Below are positions 48,948-61,136 of a stretch of DNA of 64,000 nt, one piece after another. A program made the translations under genes and the position numbers. The notes beneath the pieces were generated by a model, which worked only from the letters and a program-made list of their open reading frames with translations, made no database searches and was not told the origin of the DNA. Origin of the DNA: Paramarasmius palmivorus (Eukaryota > Basidiomycota > Agaricomycetes > Agaricales > Marasmiaceae); the NCBI GenBank assembly GCA_037176845.1, contig JAYKXP010000089.1, positions 147,429 through 211,428 of the forward strand, written 5' to 3'. The number at the start of each line of letters is the position of its first letter. Position 1 is the stretch's first letter.

Positions 48948-50471
48948 TCACCCAATACGCGGGATGAACATCGTCCACTCAACAATCCTGATAGACACTC
49001 CTCAAAAGATCCTTCAGCGCCATCAACGCAAGAACACGACACACAACGTACGCCAGGGAAAGCATAAGCAGGACACTAGGCATATCCGAACTCAGATAAC
49101 CATGTAAAACCCCGCGCAGCGGAAATACGCCAAAGTAACTATTTGGTATGCGTCGGAAAATGCGATACAATGCACGGCGCCGAAGAGAGCTGCAGATAAG
49201 GGAATTCCCATGTAGCTGCGGTCTTTAACGTCTTTGTCTTGGAGGAGAATCCAAGGTGTGCCATGGGATCAAAAAAGGAAAGAGTAACAATCGAAAGAAT
49301 ATGGTATTGGGGAGCCGTTCGGAGAAGTTGGTGGCATGGATGTAGCTGATGACTGCGAAGATTCCCTGATGACACATGCTCCAGATTGTCTCCTCTTGGC
49401 TCTTAATCGTACATCTCTCCGTTTGGAGCCAATACACCCGAACAGGATAGCCCATGCGAAGCGGCTTCTTCCACCAGAGAAAGTAAGTGCCGAGGTTGAG
49501 AAGGACGAAACCAACAGTGATGATTCGAGGCCCTCGGAGATGAACCAGATGATTTGAATTACAGTGATGGATTTGGAGACGAAGTCGGTGTGACTTCGGT
49601 TTCTGAGCTCGTCTTCGGTGATGGTGATGTATCCCTTAGCGAGGGGGTTTTGAGAAGGAATGATGCATCCGATGGGGTGTTGATGAGTAGAGGCTTTTCC
49701 TGTAACCTGTATGAGAAGAACAACCATGTTTGAAAGGCGTTGTGGACTGTACCGGAAGGACTTTCGTGTTCTTTGTTTTATCGGGGGCATCCTATATCAA
49801 AATACAAGAGCGAGATAAGAACAACGCACAGTGTGCCGTTATCGAGATGAACATACCTGGATTGAGGGCAACTGAGGAAGGTCCATACTGCATGTACTCG
49901 TACTGATCACCAATCTGGCTTGTCCGTATCTCAAGCCCTTCGTCTCTATCCCCTCTAGAATGATCCCACAAATACATCATCCCATGGATATCCACTGGAG
50001 GTGTCTCGGTCTTATAGCGCGAAACCTGCCAAAGAAGCTGCGTGTCCGAGTCATTTCCCAGTCGTACTCTGTCAGAAAGCATGAGCCAGGCACTGGAAAT
50101 TAAACTGAACACGTACGTTTGAACTATTCTTGGGTCTCTTTCACCTTCTCCCGCTGCCTCGTTGCCCATAATCATGATTTCCGGCACGAATATCGCAATA
50201 ACGGTCAATTCAACGTTTTGGTAGAACACGACAGCTAGATGCCAGCTTCTGCCGTTTCCTCACTATCGGGATGTTTAGGAGAATCGCAACCCACTTACAA
50301 ATGAAAATAACGAGACGCAGCTCCACATAATGTCGGTGGAAGTGCGACAGCCGTTAATGTCGATGCATTCACCGGTATTGGGGTCCAAGGGTGTGGTGTC
50401 GTTGGTTGAAGATTCAAGAGATAGCGGAGCGCTGCGGAGGCGACAGGCTTTGCGACAGCCAAGAGGAGCAT
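48948..50471 (-). pseudogene. E-family membrane protein, inverted degenerate copy (H2)
   Basis: This is the unit-3 counterpart of H1, in the same minus orientation about 23.7 kb away. Recognisable pieces are MLLLAVAKPVAS from the ATG at 50471, NTGECIDINGCRTST in a shifted frame, YQNVELTVIAIF, and a C-terminal end reading SLAYVVCRVLALMALKDL then WTMFIPRIG with the stop at 48948-48950. Lesions differ from those of H1: a frameshift after the signal-like segment, a 2-nt loss after PEIMIMG that throws the QREKAKK region out of frame, and a stop in the loop between the first two helices. The MGGF motif of exon 2 is eroded. Retention of the tail here but not in H1, and of different frames elsewhere, shows that the two copies decayed separately after duplication. 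Confidence 0.75.
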
Positions 50472-50749
50472 TGACATTGGATGGACAGGGAGTAGAGGAA
50501 GGTAGAGTCGAGGGCCTTAGTCCATGAACGTGCTGAGGAGATTCGAGTTACTGTATTGGAAGCGAAAAGGAAGAGACGAAAATTTGCCATGTGGCATGGT
50601 TGACAGGTGATGTCATTCAATTGACACTCGGCTGGGCCGGCTCCGAGCTTCTCCGAGGCGATTTTGGTTCTTTCTCTTCTCACTCCCAGCTGCTCAAGTA
50701 GCAATTCCATCCTGAGTATCCTCTTATCCTCATCGATCTCAATCTGCCA

Positions 50750-51920
50750 ACGCTTGGGATAAAAATCCTCCTCCCATTCCCTCGGTTCATCACTCTACCG
50801 ACCTTTCCGCACCAACATCAAAGTTTGCAGCAAGGATCCAAGCAGCGTGAATATTTTTGAGAAGACCACGGCGATTCTTGGTACGAGGCGAGTAGTTGGT
50901 CCACGTTTTTGCTCCCTGAACCATCCCAACCTCATTTATCAGTGGAACATCTGCTCATACATCCGCCAATTCCCTTCGAGCTGGTTCGGCCTACACCGCT
51001 CCTCTAACACGCTCCCTTTGACGCAACGACTGCAGCAGATGTGTCCATCGCCATCAGAAAGACGCCATCCCCTTTCTTTTTTAATCAGCGCTCTCTTGCC
51101 GATAAGAAACGTCACAAAACCACACTCCCTCATACTCACTCCCTTTCACAGTTCCCATGTCCTCTTATCCGCCTCCACCTTGGAATGCTATCGTTCGGAG
51201 TGAAGGACCTCCTCTCATCCTCTTCGTCCATCCCATCCCCGCATCACCGACTTCAACGCCCCAACATCGAAGCTTGCCGCTATCCCCTATCCGAACACGA
51301 AGATTGGTCATAAGACAGGAATGCGGTGTTGTGAAGAGTATTGAGAAGGCTCGTAGCCGGCGGGTATGAGCGCAAGGCGAGTTATAGATCCATGTTTTTG
51401 ATACAAGCACAATCCTAACGTCGCTTTTTCAGCGTCATTCTTGCCCTTGTCAATGTATCATCCAACTCCCTGCGCAGCCGACATCCGTCCTCTAATTCAC
51501 CCGTCTCAACGCAACCACTGTTCATACGCACGCCGCCGAATGTCATCGATTCCAACAGGTCCCACGGGCTGCTGCCCCCTCTTCTTTCCGCTCTCCTTCC
51601 GACGGGAAACGTGCCAAGATCAAACGCTCCCACTCTTACCCACAGCCGCTCATCCACGACTTCCGTATCCTTTTATCCTGTTCAACCCTGATATGCTATC
51701 GTCCGGAGTGAAGAGCCTGCTTCTATCTTCTCGGTTCATTACGTCCCATATCGCCAACTTTAAATATCGAATCTTGCAACTACGGAGCATCCGAACAGGA
51801 AGGCTAGTCGTAGTAGAGGGTACGGATGCTGTCTAGTGAAGAGTGCCGATCGTAGCCTGTGGGTTGGTGCAATGTGAGTAGTTGATCCACACCTTTTGAT
51901 ACGAGAATGATTTTGACGTC
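50750..51920 (+). repeat. Block I: three diverged tandem repeats, unit 3
   Basis: Same three-part structure as 26.95-28.11 kb (about 50.76-50.93, 51.18-51.42, 51.69-51.92 kb), with frames MLSFGVKDLLSSSSS and MLSSGVKSLLLSS. The triplication therefore predates the duplication of the large segment. Confidence 0.6.
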
Positions 51921-52199
51921 GATTTCAGTAAAATCCTTGCTCATATATCCGAACGGAGACCATCCAGAAGCCATACCAGCGTGAAAGCCACTACGTTCCA
52001 GGAAACCTCCATAATGAAACCGTTCAGAGATTACGGTGTCGACACATCACGAATCCGCCAACTCGGTGATTCTGCGAACTGTTACCTAGATCCCGCTGCT
52101 CACAATGCGACCCCAAATGTGTCAGGTAGCGTCAAAGCTAGAGTCAAGTCGCAAAAACCAGTTTCATGTGCGTTCTCATGCCTGGAGGTTATCTATTAA

Positions 52200-53080
52200 C
52201 ATTGACCTGAACCTCAAGTATCGAAGAAACTCGACGATTCGTATTCAACTCCAACGTCCTTCACCGCCGCATTCCATCTGCATTCACCCCGTAGATCCAG
52301 CAATTTCTAGCCATCCTCCGTTCGTTCCTCTTGCGCCGAAGATAGCTGACAAATCGAAGTGGTACTGTATCCATCTGCTACTCCCAGCTATAATCATCAG
52401 CGCGATGCGGATTCTGTGCCGTGTTCGCTTCGGATACTCTATTTCCTTCTTTCACAGACTTCTTCGTCGACTTGGAACGCGTCCAACGTCATCAGAGCCG
52501 ACTCAGGGTTATACATACCACCACGGTGGAGGTGGTAGGCGTTCGGTTAGGATTAATGCCTGGGATAGTTGTCCTTCGTACGTTTCTCTTCTGTTCTCTT
52601 ATCCTACCTCTCTTTCTATTCTATCTGTTGGTCACTCTGCTTTGGGGCTTTGATAGTCAAAGAGTTGCAGACCATCTTCCAATCCTACGCGACGCATCAC
52701 AGTGCTTCCGTTTGCCTAACGCAAGTCGTACTGTGGCACCAAATTATCGTCTACTCTGGTCGCCACCACTTGCTCTGCTGTTCCTCTTCGTCTTCCGTTG
52801 CTACCTCTATCTTTGGTACACCACCTGCAGTTTCTTTGCTTTATATCATCCCCATATATGGTATCTTCGCCTTTTCTGCAGCCTGCTCGAGCCAACATTA
52901 TCGTTTATCTAGATTACAAGTTCTGGGACGCGACCGCTGGAGATTGGAAGAACGTGTTTGTGATAGCTATGCCAATGTAAGTATCCCAATGAATCATTCG
53001 TATTCTCGTGATTCCAAGATGTACGGTTGCATCGATTTGTATCGGAGCGATTCTGATCTCGGCGGTGTTTGACCGTGTCT
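52200..53080 (+). repeat. Block J, unit 3: possible plus-strand exons
   Basis: After a TTTCACAG acceptor-like site at 52457 a frame reads FFVDLERVQRHQSRLRVIHT and continues VEVVGVRLGLMPGIVVLR to a GTACGT donor near 52577. Further hydrophobic frames follow. The unit-2 copy is frameshifted. No family recognised. Confidence 0.4.
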
Positions 53081-54679
53081 AGGCATGCACAGATAGACCT
53101 TCCCGTTCGAGCTCGGAACCTGGATCTACGAGACTGGCGTTGTAAGTACTGATATGCGCCAGTTTTGGAGATCTCAACCCGAATAGCGGAAGAGTTGGGT
53201 AAGACACTGTTACGCGTTCTCTCATTCCTTTGTTCGCCGCCACGTTATGTTTATCGCTCGCCGCCTCTTTGGTGGTTCGGTCTTCCCTGGTTATTCGCTT
53301 GATCCTACATCCATATCTGTTGCAACCCCAACACGAATTCCAATTTTGTCCCCTTATCCTGATACTACTGCATATCCAGTTTTCTAAGAGCTGAATCGAC
53401 CAATATTGTGAAGACAGAACGTGTTTGTGGGGCTCATAAGTATGTGGAATTCACTATCCCGCATTGAACAAATCTATACCACTCTAATTAGAGGAAATAG
53501 ACATGGTTTTAAGGCCGAAGAATGCTCAATGCATCTGTCAGAACCAGGGGAACACGAACCCTAGAAACGTTCACCGAATCCGAGGGTTTCGCGGAATATA
53601 CTAGCAAGGATATCGGTTTAGTAGGTGCATAAGGGAACAGTTTAAAAACGTACTTTGGAAGATGAGAACATTGCCCACGAAGGGCCCATGTTGCATATCC
53701 AGAACGATGCGATAGCTATGGTTCAGAACGAGGATGGTTATCGAATTGAGCACGAGACGTCATATATGTAGTTTTGATTCTAAAGAACGTATTTGTCGGA
53801 TGATGCAGAGGATTCCAGGTGGACGCATTGCTGGGACATCTTGTTGGGAGAGCACGACAACGGGATATCCTAGAAGTTCAGTGTCCGTTATATATGCGGG
53901 GCAAACACCTATCCAGATGCTCACCGTGGTTATCCAGAGAGATGCTCAGGCTTTTCGTCCCGGGGAGATATCCCGGAGATGTGTTGTGTTCAATTCCTTT
54001 GAAGCCTTGATGCTGAGTCGCATTAGCTGTAGACAGAAGGGAAGAATTTCGATAGAAACAAACTGAACGTCGAAGAGCGGACCGAACATAGAAGATAGTA
54101 GAAGGATAAATAAGCAAGGTACTAGTAGAGGAGGACGAACAAGTGACGATCAGCGATAGAGAACACAAAGATGAGAAAGGGCGAGTAGAAACATAGACGT
54201 ACCCGACAAACGTATTCTGCTTCAGCCCAATTAACCATTCGATGATCTATATCTGGATTGGGATCGTGGTCTTGATGATGAAGGCCAGGGTATCGCATGA
54301 GAACTGCGAGCTGCATTGACGAGCACTCGTTCGGTAGCAAAACAGATGCTGTTGACTCCTGGTCAGCTAATATCTGACAGCCATGCCTGTAGTCAGCACA
54401 AGGATGTTCTCCAGCGATGAGAAAGTACTAAAATGCACCTGGTCCTTCTCTAGTAGCCGTGAGATTACGATCGTCCCAATAACCTTGCCCTTTTAGCATG
54501 AAAGACCCTCGACCTTCGTGCAGAGATTGAAGGGTACTGTAGTTTTGAGCTCTACAGAGGTCGTATAACAAGCCACAAAAAGAAGAAAGTACCATTGGAT
54601 ATGGCCATCCGTTTGAGCCTTCATTTGAGGAATGGGAAAGAAAAGACGAAATAGTGATGCTCGTCGTCGTGGTTCTGAA

Positions 54680-54698
54680 TCGTGGTTTCCCGCGACGA
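54680..54698 (-). promoter_or_regulatory. Extended dyad TCGTGGTTTCCCGCGACGA
   Basis: 56 bases upstream of the ATG at 54624 (MKAQTDGHIQW); twin of the site at 30768. Confidence 0.55.
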
Positions 54699-54829
54699 TG
54701 ATGCTTCCTTCCAGTCCATCACGACCGGCTCGGTTTTGCTATCGCTTATCCTTCATCTCAGCAGAAAGGTCTACTCGAAAACGAACGGCCAAAAAGGATT
54801 TCAGTGATCAGGTTACCGAATGATACAAT

Positions 54830-55100
54830 GCCAACTTTTTCACGGACGAGTTTCTCCTCTTCCATAACGATCAACAAGCGCTTCAGGGACTATTCCTGCT
54901 CAGATCTCCTCTTAAAACCCTCGCAAGTCACATTGATCTGCTATGTTTAGCTTCTTGGGCGTGCCGCTTGCTCAATCCCAACAATCTCCGCCGCAATGTT
55001 CTTCTATACCAACCTGTCTCAAGTAGAGCCGGGCATGCACAAGGCAGAACGCCTCAGGTTTTTAGCTCAAACGCCCGGGTGTGTTCAGTATACTTTAGTT
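54830..55100 (+). pseudogene. Detached 5'-flank remnant of an E-type gene, unit 3
   Basis: Twin of 30.88-31.2 kb, with CTTCTATACCAACCTGTC and GCCGGGCATGCACAAGG; a few more bases are lost here. Confidence 0.5.
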
Positions 55101-55369
55101 ATATCCTCATCCTTTTACTCAATATCCTTTGTAATTCTGGAATTTGTCTTCATTTTGATATGAGATACGAACGGTCAGCTATTCGTTTGGAAGGTGCTAA
55201 GACGATGATTAGGTATCAAGAGGTCATAAGGGCATTCACTCACAGACGAAAGAAGCTCGTCGATATCTGGTATACATTTCTCTCTGGATGTGCGAGCTTC
55301 CAGAAAGAATTTCCCATTCAAATAGACTTACCGAGGGTGACTTTTATTCCGAGAAGTCAGTGTACTTGA
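54968..55369 (+). CDS. Hypothetical plus-strand ORF, unit 3
   Basis: A 133-codon frame with a hydrophobic segment (YILILLLNILCNSGICLHF) followed by a basic part (FTHRRKKLVDIWYTFLSG). Its 5' part overlaps a remnant of the E-gene upstream region (GTAGAGCCGGGCATGCACAA), so the true protein, if any, may start later or be spliced in. The unit-2 copy at 31.2 kb loses the frame within ten codons of the hydrophobic segment. It is either a small membrane protein kept only here or a chance frame. No homologue is recognised. Confidence 0.3.
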   Translation: MLNPNNLRRNVLLYQPVSSRAGHAQGRTPQVFSSNARVCSVYFSYILILLLNILCNSGICLHFDMRYERSAIRLEGAKTMIRYQEVIRAFTHRRKKLVDIWYTFLSGCASFQKEFPIQIDLPRVTFIPRSQCT

Positions 55370-55859
55370 CCCAAAACATTGTCATTCGATAGCGTGAACC
55401 TTAAACAGACACGTCGCGGACGGCATTCTCCGAACAGAGGAGATGGAGAAAAATGAGGCGTTGACCATTGACGCAGAACCTATATTCAAAGTGATAAATA
55501 CCTACAAGATCTTCTACTCTGTACTCGAACTCCCTTTACACGATCGTAAGGACTAGGATCTGCGAGGCACGGAAACCGGTGAGCACAGCGATCGGAAAAG
55601 TAAGAAAAATATCACATACTTTATCGTCAGCCACGGCCAAGACTCATACTGCAACAAGTACGAGAGCCTGATTAGACCTGGTGAGATGTGCATCCAGGAA
55701 AGCCATTGATATCTCAAAGTTCGATCCTTGAACACCTCGGAATAACTGCAAAGAAGCGGCATTAGGGCGTGAATGACCGTACAATGGTATCTTTAATAAC
55801 AAATTGAGCACTCACAATCCTTCACAGTCTATATGTCACCCGGGGCGGCAAATAGCGGC

Positions 55860-58720
55860 CGTATCACGGATCTAGAATAGCCCATTGAAAAAAAAAACCA
55901 GCACGATCCCAGCGGTGGCGTTAATAAACCCTGCCAACGCCGAACCATGATAGGCGCTAGGCGCCCTGACAATCAGCCGCTTTCACAGCGATTTCGGGGT
56001 CGTGAATTCTATTCGGAAAGTACGAGGGAAAGGAATCCTATCAAATTGATATCTCCGTCAGATATACAGGTTCAGATGCTTACCTTGATCATACAGACGC
56101 TTCTTTCTCATCCCAAATGTCTAGCGTCAGTTGAAGCCCATGTAATCGATTCGGCGTTTGAGTTAGCTCGAGGAACTTGAAGGATGTAAAAGTAAGAAAA
56201 TAGAAACAAGAAACGGGGAGAAAGTAGAACGACAGCCCGAAGGGAAACTGCTCTCATAGAAGGCGGTTTGGGACTACTAGGAATACATCTGAGATGATCG
56301 ATAAACCATGAACCGAGCATCTCAAAATAACCTTGAAAGCGCCCAACCCTTGCACGGGAAGGTCTTCTATAGGCACCGGCGCATCATTCCTCGCTCTGGC
56401 GTGGAGGTATGCAATGTACCGGAGGTCGGGAAAGCCCATTGGCATGTGTCATGGGAACTGCAGGACGTGATCCATTAGTTCTTTGACATCTAACACGGAA
56501 TGTAAAAGATAATAGATTTGGATTATGGAGGTATTGCGGTGACGGGAGATGTAGGGGAGAAGAAGGAACTTATGAAGCACGAGTCAGCAGGTCTGTTGCC
56601 CCAATCCTGAGAACGCCAGCATGAGGCGTCTTGGGTTCATTATCCGTGGAAGGATGTATATGAAAGGAATGTAAGGATAGGATTGTGTGAGGCATGAACT
56701 ACGAAACGCACGAGCCTGCTATGTGGCATGCTTAAGCTGTCGTTACGACCATAATAACACTATTCATACAGGAACTTCAACTCTCAGAGTTTAAGGATTG
56801 GCGGTGCTCCGAAAGGCTGCTGTAGTTGTTCAATCTAAAGGCGTCCTTCGTTAGTATAGGTATCAGAACGAACAGTTCCGGGCTGAAAGCGCACATTGAA
56901 CCCGCGCAGTCTGATTCATGTCTGGTTCATGAGATCTAAGGGATATGTACGTGTGAGTAAGGGTGTACAAGGCATATGATGACGACGTCCCCGCCCTCAG
57001 AATAGAAACGAGCGGCGGAGCCTTTCTCCTTTGTACTGGGAGGGGTGGCAGGAACTCATTGTAATGGGTACTGCGCCAGCGTCTGCATAAGAAAGTCAGT
57101 ATAATGATCCACGGAACAAAAAGAGCATCACTAACCTTCAACCCGAGGGTATGTGGTGTCCACAAACGAAAGAGTAGTAAAGGAGCCGTCGTATAAGCAC
57201 CGGCGGGATGCCTTGTCGTCTCCGATTAGCAGGGTATTGAAGGTAAGAAATTAATATCCATAGTTCGAATGCTGATTAGACAGAATCGAGTTAGCAGGGT
57301 GAAGACAGTATTGCATCCACGTGAAAACATACCTTGGTGACAGCCGGTACTGGCGAACACAACGCCAGGCACTTGGAGTACGATTCCGAATTGGAAAGTG
57401 TGCATATAAAGCATGAAAGGATACAAACACCATCCGGAGTTACTTTCCATACAGCGGTCGCCATTTCGTGGATTAATGCTGTAGTCTTGAGATGCATAGT
57501 AGGTCATCTTGCATCTGAGTGATTATAGTATTAGCATATATTGGTCCTGAGATGGTTCAGATACGCACCTTGCCTGCAGAACAAACACTCCGTCGTAGAA
57601 ACTAGCAATAACCAATGTTTCTGAGTACCTGGAACATACATCTGTATCGTTAGCTTGAATCAGAAGACGAGGCAAGAAAAGAACAAAAGGGTTTTGAAGG
57701 AGCGTGCGCCGTGCACGTTACTCGGTGGTGGATAAGAATGAGGCACAAAGAACCTACATAACACGAAAGACGGGGAAAGAAAACAGGATGCGGCAAACGC
57801 TGCAAGCTAGGTTCAGGGAACTTGCCTGGGGGGGGCACCATGCCTCGATGACAGGCACTGGGACTTGGAGATGGGGAGAGCATGTCAGACGCCGTTTGTA
57901 CGCCCTGCAGAAGAATTAGTTAGTCCTGATCTTTTCTATCTCTACAGGAAGTAAGGACACGAGAAGAGACATTGAAAGGGACAGAGATAGGAAAAGGTAA
58001 TGAAGGAAGAGCCACGTACATAATCCAGGTCTCAGTCATCCAACATGTCCCAGGCATCGTCACCAGAATTATCTCCGTGTCGTTTCGCATCTCTGACAAT
58101 TTTCGGCCTAGCTTTGTCCCAATACAAGGTCTCTGCTGTGTGTGTTGCAATTGGGTGCGTAGTGATTAGGAGAGCATCTATAAGAAGAGTTTGAGTACAG
58201 TGAAGGGAGATGAATGGCATGAGCACATACAGCTCAATAGATGTATAATGCATATCCACGGCACACAAAGGAATAGGCATCGGATCGAGAGGAGGCGCGT
58301 TAGAGGAGCCAGCTGGTGGGGGTGTAGGCTGAATGCCCTTCTCGCAAGGATTTGGGCTTGTCAAGCTTGTAGGAGGAGGAGATACCGGATAAAGGAAGGT
58401 AGGGGAGTATCTTGACAGCTTTAGAGGATGTAGGCGCTGCATCGTCGCGTTCTATAGTACAGAAAGGAGCAAAGAGAGTAGGATGCTCGTGTTGAAGTGG
58501 ATCCGGCGGACAAGTCGTACAGCAGAAGGCGGCGAGGGGCATTGACGTGGTTTTTTGTGGAATTGAAGCCGGTGTTGCGATTCGCTGGCATACCTGTGGT
58601 GGTACGGTTGGCGTAGAACTAAGAGAGAAGGAAAAGGAAAGAGCAAAAGGAAGCGAGACGAAAGAAAAGTTCCGCTGACGTCACCGTGCCTGACAGGCAC
58701 TGCCTCAGGACCCAGGTACC
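55860..58720. repeat. Block D, unit 3
   Basis: Counterpart of 31.99-34.91 kb. The minus-strand exon at about 56.31-56.45 kb reads MPMGFPDLRYIAYLHA. Another, about 57.3-57.5 kb, starts MTYYASQDYSINPRNGD where unit 2 has MTRYAPEDHDIDTEAT, but downstream frames disagree, so one or both copies are decayed. Confidence 0.7.
58676..58683 (-). promoter_or_regulatory. CRE-like element TGACGTCA
   Basis: Same divergent position relative to E copy 3 as the site at 34878 has to E copy 2. Confidence 0.5.
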
Positions 58721-59207
58721 CGTCGGCGCCAAAACACTTGAGCGATCCAGTGAACAGCTAGGAAACACCAGAGTATTGGTACCCTAGGATATAAACCATG
58801 TTTCTACCTACGGCTCGGTATGATTCCACAAGCCAATCAACAAGACAATCCGCAGGTTCAATACAACTGAAGATACACTATATGAAAACCATGGTTCGGC
58901 CGGGAAATAGAATCCCGAAAAGACCGAATGGCCACAGGTTCACCCCGTGTTTCTCACGAACGCGTTCTTCTCTTCCATGATCACATTTTGGCGCTCAAAG
59001 TCCTCATTTCGCCTCATTTCCATGCTCGCCGCTATTCTTGGGTTCTCTGACACGCGTCTGCCTCACTCCCTGCAATCTCCACCACAATGATCTTCTATTC
59101 CAAATGTCATAGTAGACGCCGGCATGTACAACACACGGACAACACGCTTAACGCATGTCCTCGATGGATAAAGAACGCAGAATCCTGGCTCCCTTCCTCA
59201 CCCTTCC

Positions 59208-60877
59208 ATGCTCCTCCTCTTTGCACTCGCGAGGCCCATCGCCTCCAGCCTCTCCGCCTCCTCCACTGACAACTCTACCTCCTTCGATCCCGTAACCGGG
59301 GAATGTACCGACATCAATGGGTGTCGCACCACGACCGGAATCCTTTGGAGCTGTCTCTCAGTCATTTTCATCTGCACCTGGGTCGCAATCCATCCGAACA
59401 TTCCAAGAGTGCAAGACAGACGGGGGGATCCATGGCATTCAGCGGTCATTGTCTACCAAAACGTCGAGTTGATGGTCGTTGCGCTTCTTGCGCCGGAGTT
59501 TATGATTCTGTGGGCAATGAGGCAGAGGGAGAAGGCGAAGAAAATCAGAGAACAGTTCAAGGGTGCGTGTCCGTCCTTATTTCCAATGCCCCACCTAATG
59601 TTTCCTCTTAGATTATGGATGGGGGATGCCACATGGATTCTTCGTAATAATGGGAGGATTTGCGTTATACAATGGGGAGGAGTTTTGGGGATACCTGAAT
59701 GAGAGGAGATACTGCGGAAATGACCTGTGGGATAAGGTCGCCGAACATCACCAATACATGAAAGCGGCACCAGGCTACAAAATCCAGCAAGAAAGTCAAT
59801 CTCCCAGCCTCTAAACTATGTATCTCATCTATCTGTCTTCTCATGCAGGCCGCCAATGCTCCAGAGGGTAGACCTAAAACTTCAGTGAGTTTGAAATCTA
59901 GCGAGTCAGAGCTCCGGAACTTACATCAGGCACAGGAGAAGTCATCAAAATTGATAGACAAGCCTTCTGATGCATCCTGCCTTCTGGAATTCTTCGTTGC
60001 CACAGGTTACATCACCCTCACCGAAGACGAGATCAAGGATAAAAGCCACGCCGACGTTATCACCAAATCCATCGCCGTCATCCAAACCATCTGGTTCATC
60101 GCGCAGGTTATCGCTCGTGCAGTCGAGGGTCTGGCTATCACGGAGCTGGAGATCGTCACCGTTGGATTCGCTATCCTTAACTTCGGGACCTACTTCCTTT
60201 GGTGGAATAAGCCCCTGCGGGTTAGGCATCCTGTAAGGGTGTATTGGAGGCAGACGGAGAAGTTGGGGGCAGGGGAAACTGGTGAGGGGAAGGGAGGGAT
60301 TTGGAGGATGTGCAGGGAGGGGGCTGGTGCGATTGTGAAGTATATCTATGCCCTCGACCTCTTTTTTGAAATTGAAGGCCCCGACAACAAACTTCTCCGA
60401 CTTCTACTCCTTCCACTCTGGACCCTCTGGCACATCTTCTTCGTATGCCTCGAAATCCTCCAAGACGACGACGACAGCGACCTAGCAATCCCAATCTCCT
60501 CCCGATTAGACAAAGACCCTCTCCACCTTTACATCGCCGTCTACGGAATCGCCGCTCTCTTCGGCGCCATCCACTGCATCCCATGGGTTTTCCTATTTCC
60601 GACTCATACCGAACGGCTGCTTTGGCGTCTATCAGCTGTTGCGGTTGCGGTTGCGCCGGTTGCGATGGGGTTTTTGCATGGTTATCAAAAGAAGTTGATC
60701 AGAGTTACGCCGGTGTGGTTGGACGATACCACCAGGATCTTGCTGACTGTCCTTTCCCTTGCATATGCCGTCTTCCGCATCACCCTTCTTGTCATCGCAT
60801 TCACCGCCCTACGAGATCTCCGTCCGAGTGCATATCAAACCGTCGAATGGACAACTTTCATTCCTCACATTGGGTGA
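59208..60877 (+). CDS. Polytopic membrane protein, E family copy 3 (exon 2/3 junction doubtful)
   Basis: Exon 1 (59208-59562) and the start of exon 2 (59612) match copy 2 in position and phase. The last coding exon, 59849-60877, reads open for 342 aa and carries every conserved segment from LEFFVATGYITL to WTTFIPHIG. The exon 2 frame however reaches a stop at 59812-59814, and the GTGCGT donor used by copies 1 and 2 is replaced here by sequence without a good in-phase GT. Candidate GT sites near 59795 or 59820 break the frame, and GTCGCC at about 59738 would give a roughly 110-nt intron. Either an unusual donor is used or the copy now makes a 185-aa truncated product. Apart from this junction it is as intact as copy 2. 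A 3'-UTR intron (60883-60944) is retained. Confidence 0.72.
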
Positions 60878-60882
60878 CTTAG

Positions 60883-60944
60883 GTATGTCTACTTCTTTCT
60901 CTCGTCAACGAACTGTCGAGCTAATTTCTTCTTTGTGGGTTCAG
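60883..60944 (+). other. 3'-UTR intron of E copy 3
   Basis: GTATGT donor five bases after the stop, GAGCTAATTT branch-like site and GGTTCAG acceptor; 62 nt. It retains the best splice consensus of the three, although this copy has a doubtful coding junction. Confidence 0.6.
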
Positions 60945-61136
60945 CTTCTTGTCGATCTGTTGTCATATACATGCTATCTTGTTTCTTTTGTTCGCTTTCG
61001 ATCGTGCCTTCTCGTTCATGTATATCCCTGTACACTTCAGCTATCATTTGCTTTGCTATCTTGGTCTTCCATAAACCTATTGTCGTCCATATCTTCGTCA
61101 CGTCCTGTTTCTACTTATATACTTGTCTATATAAAA

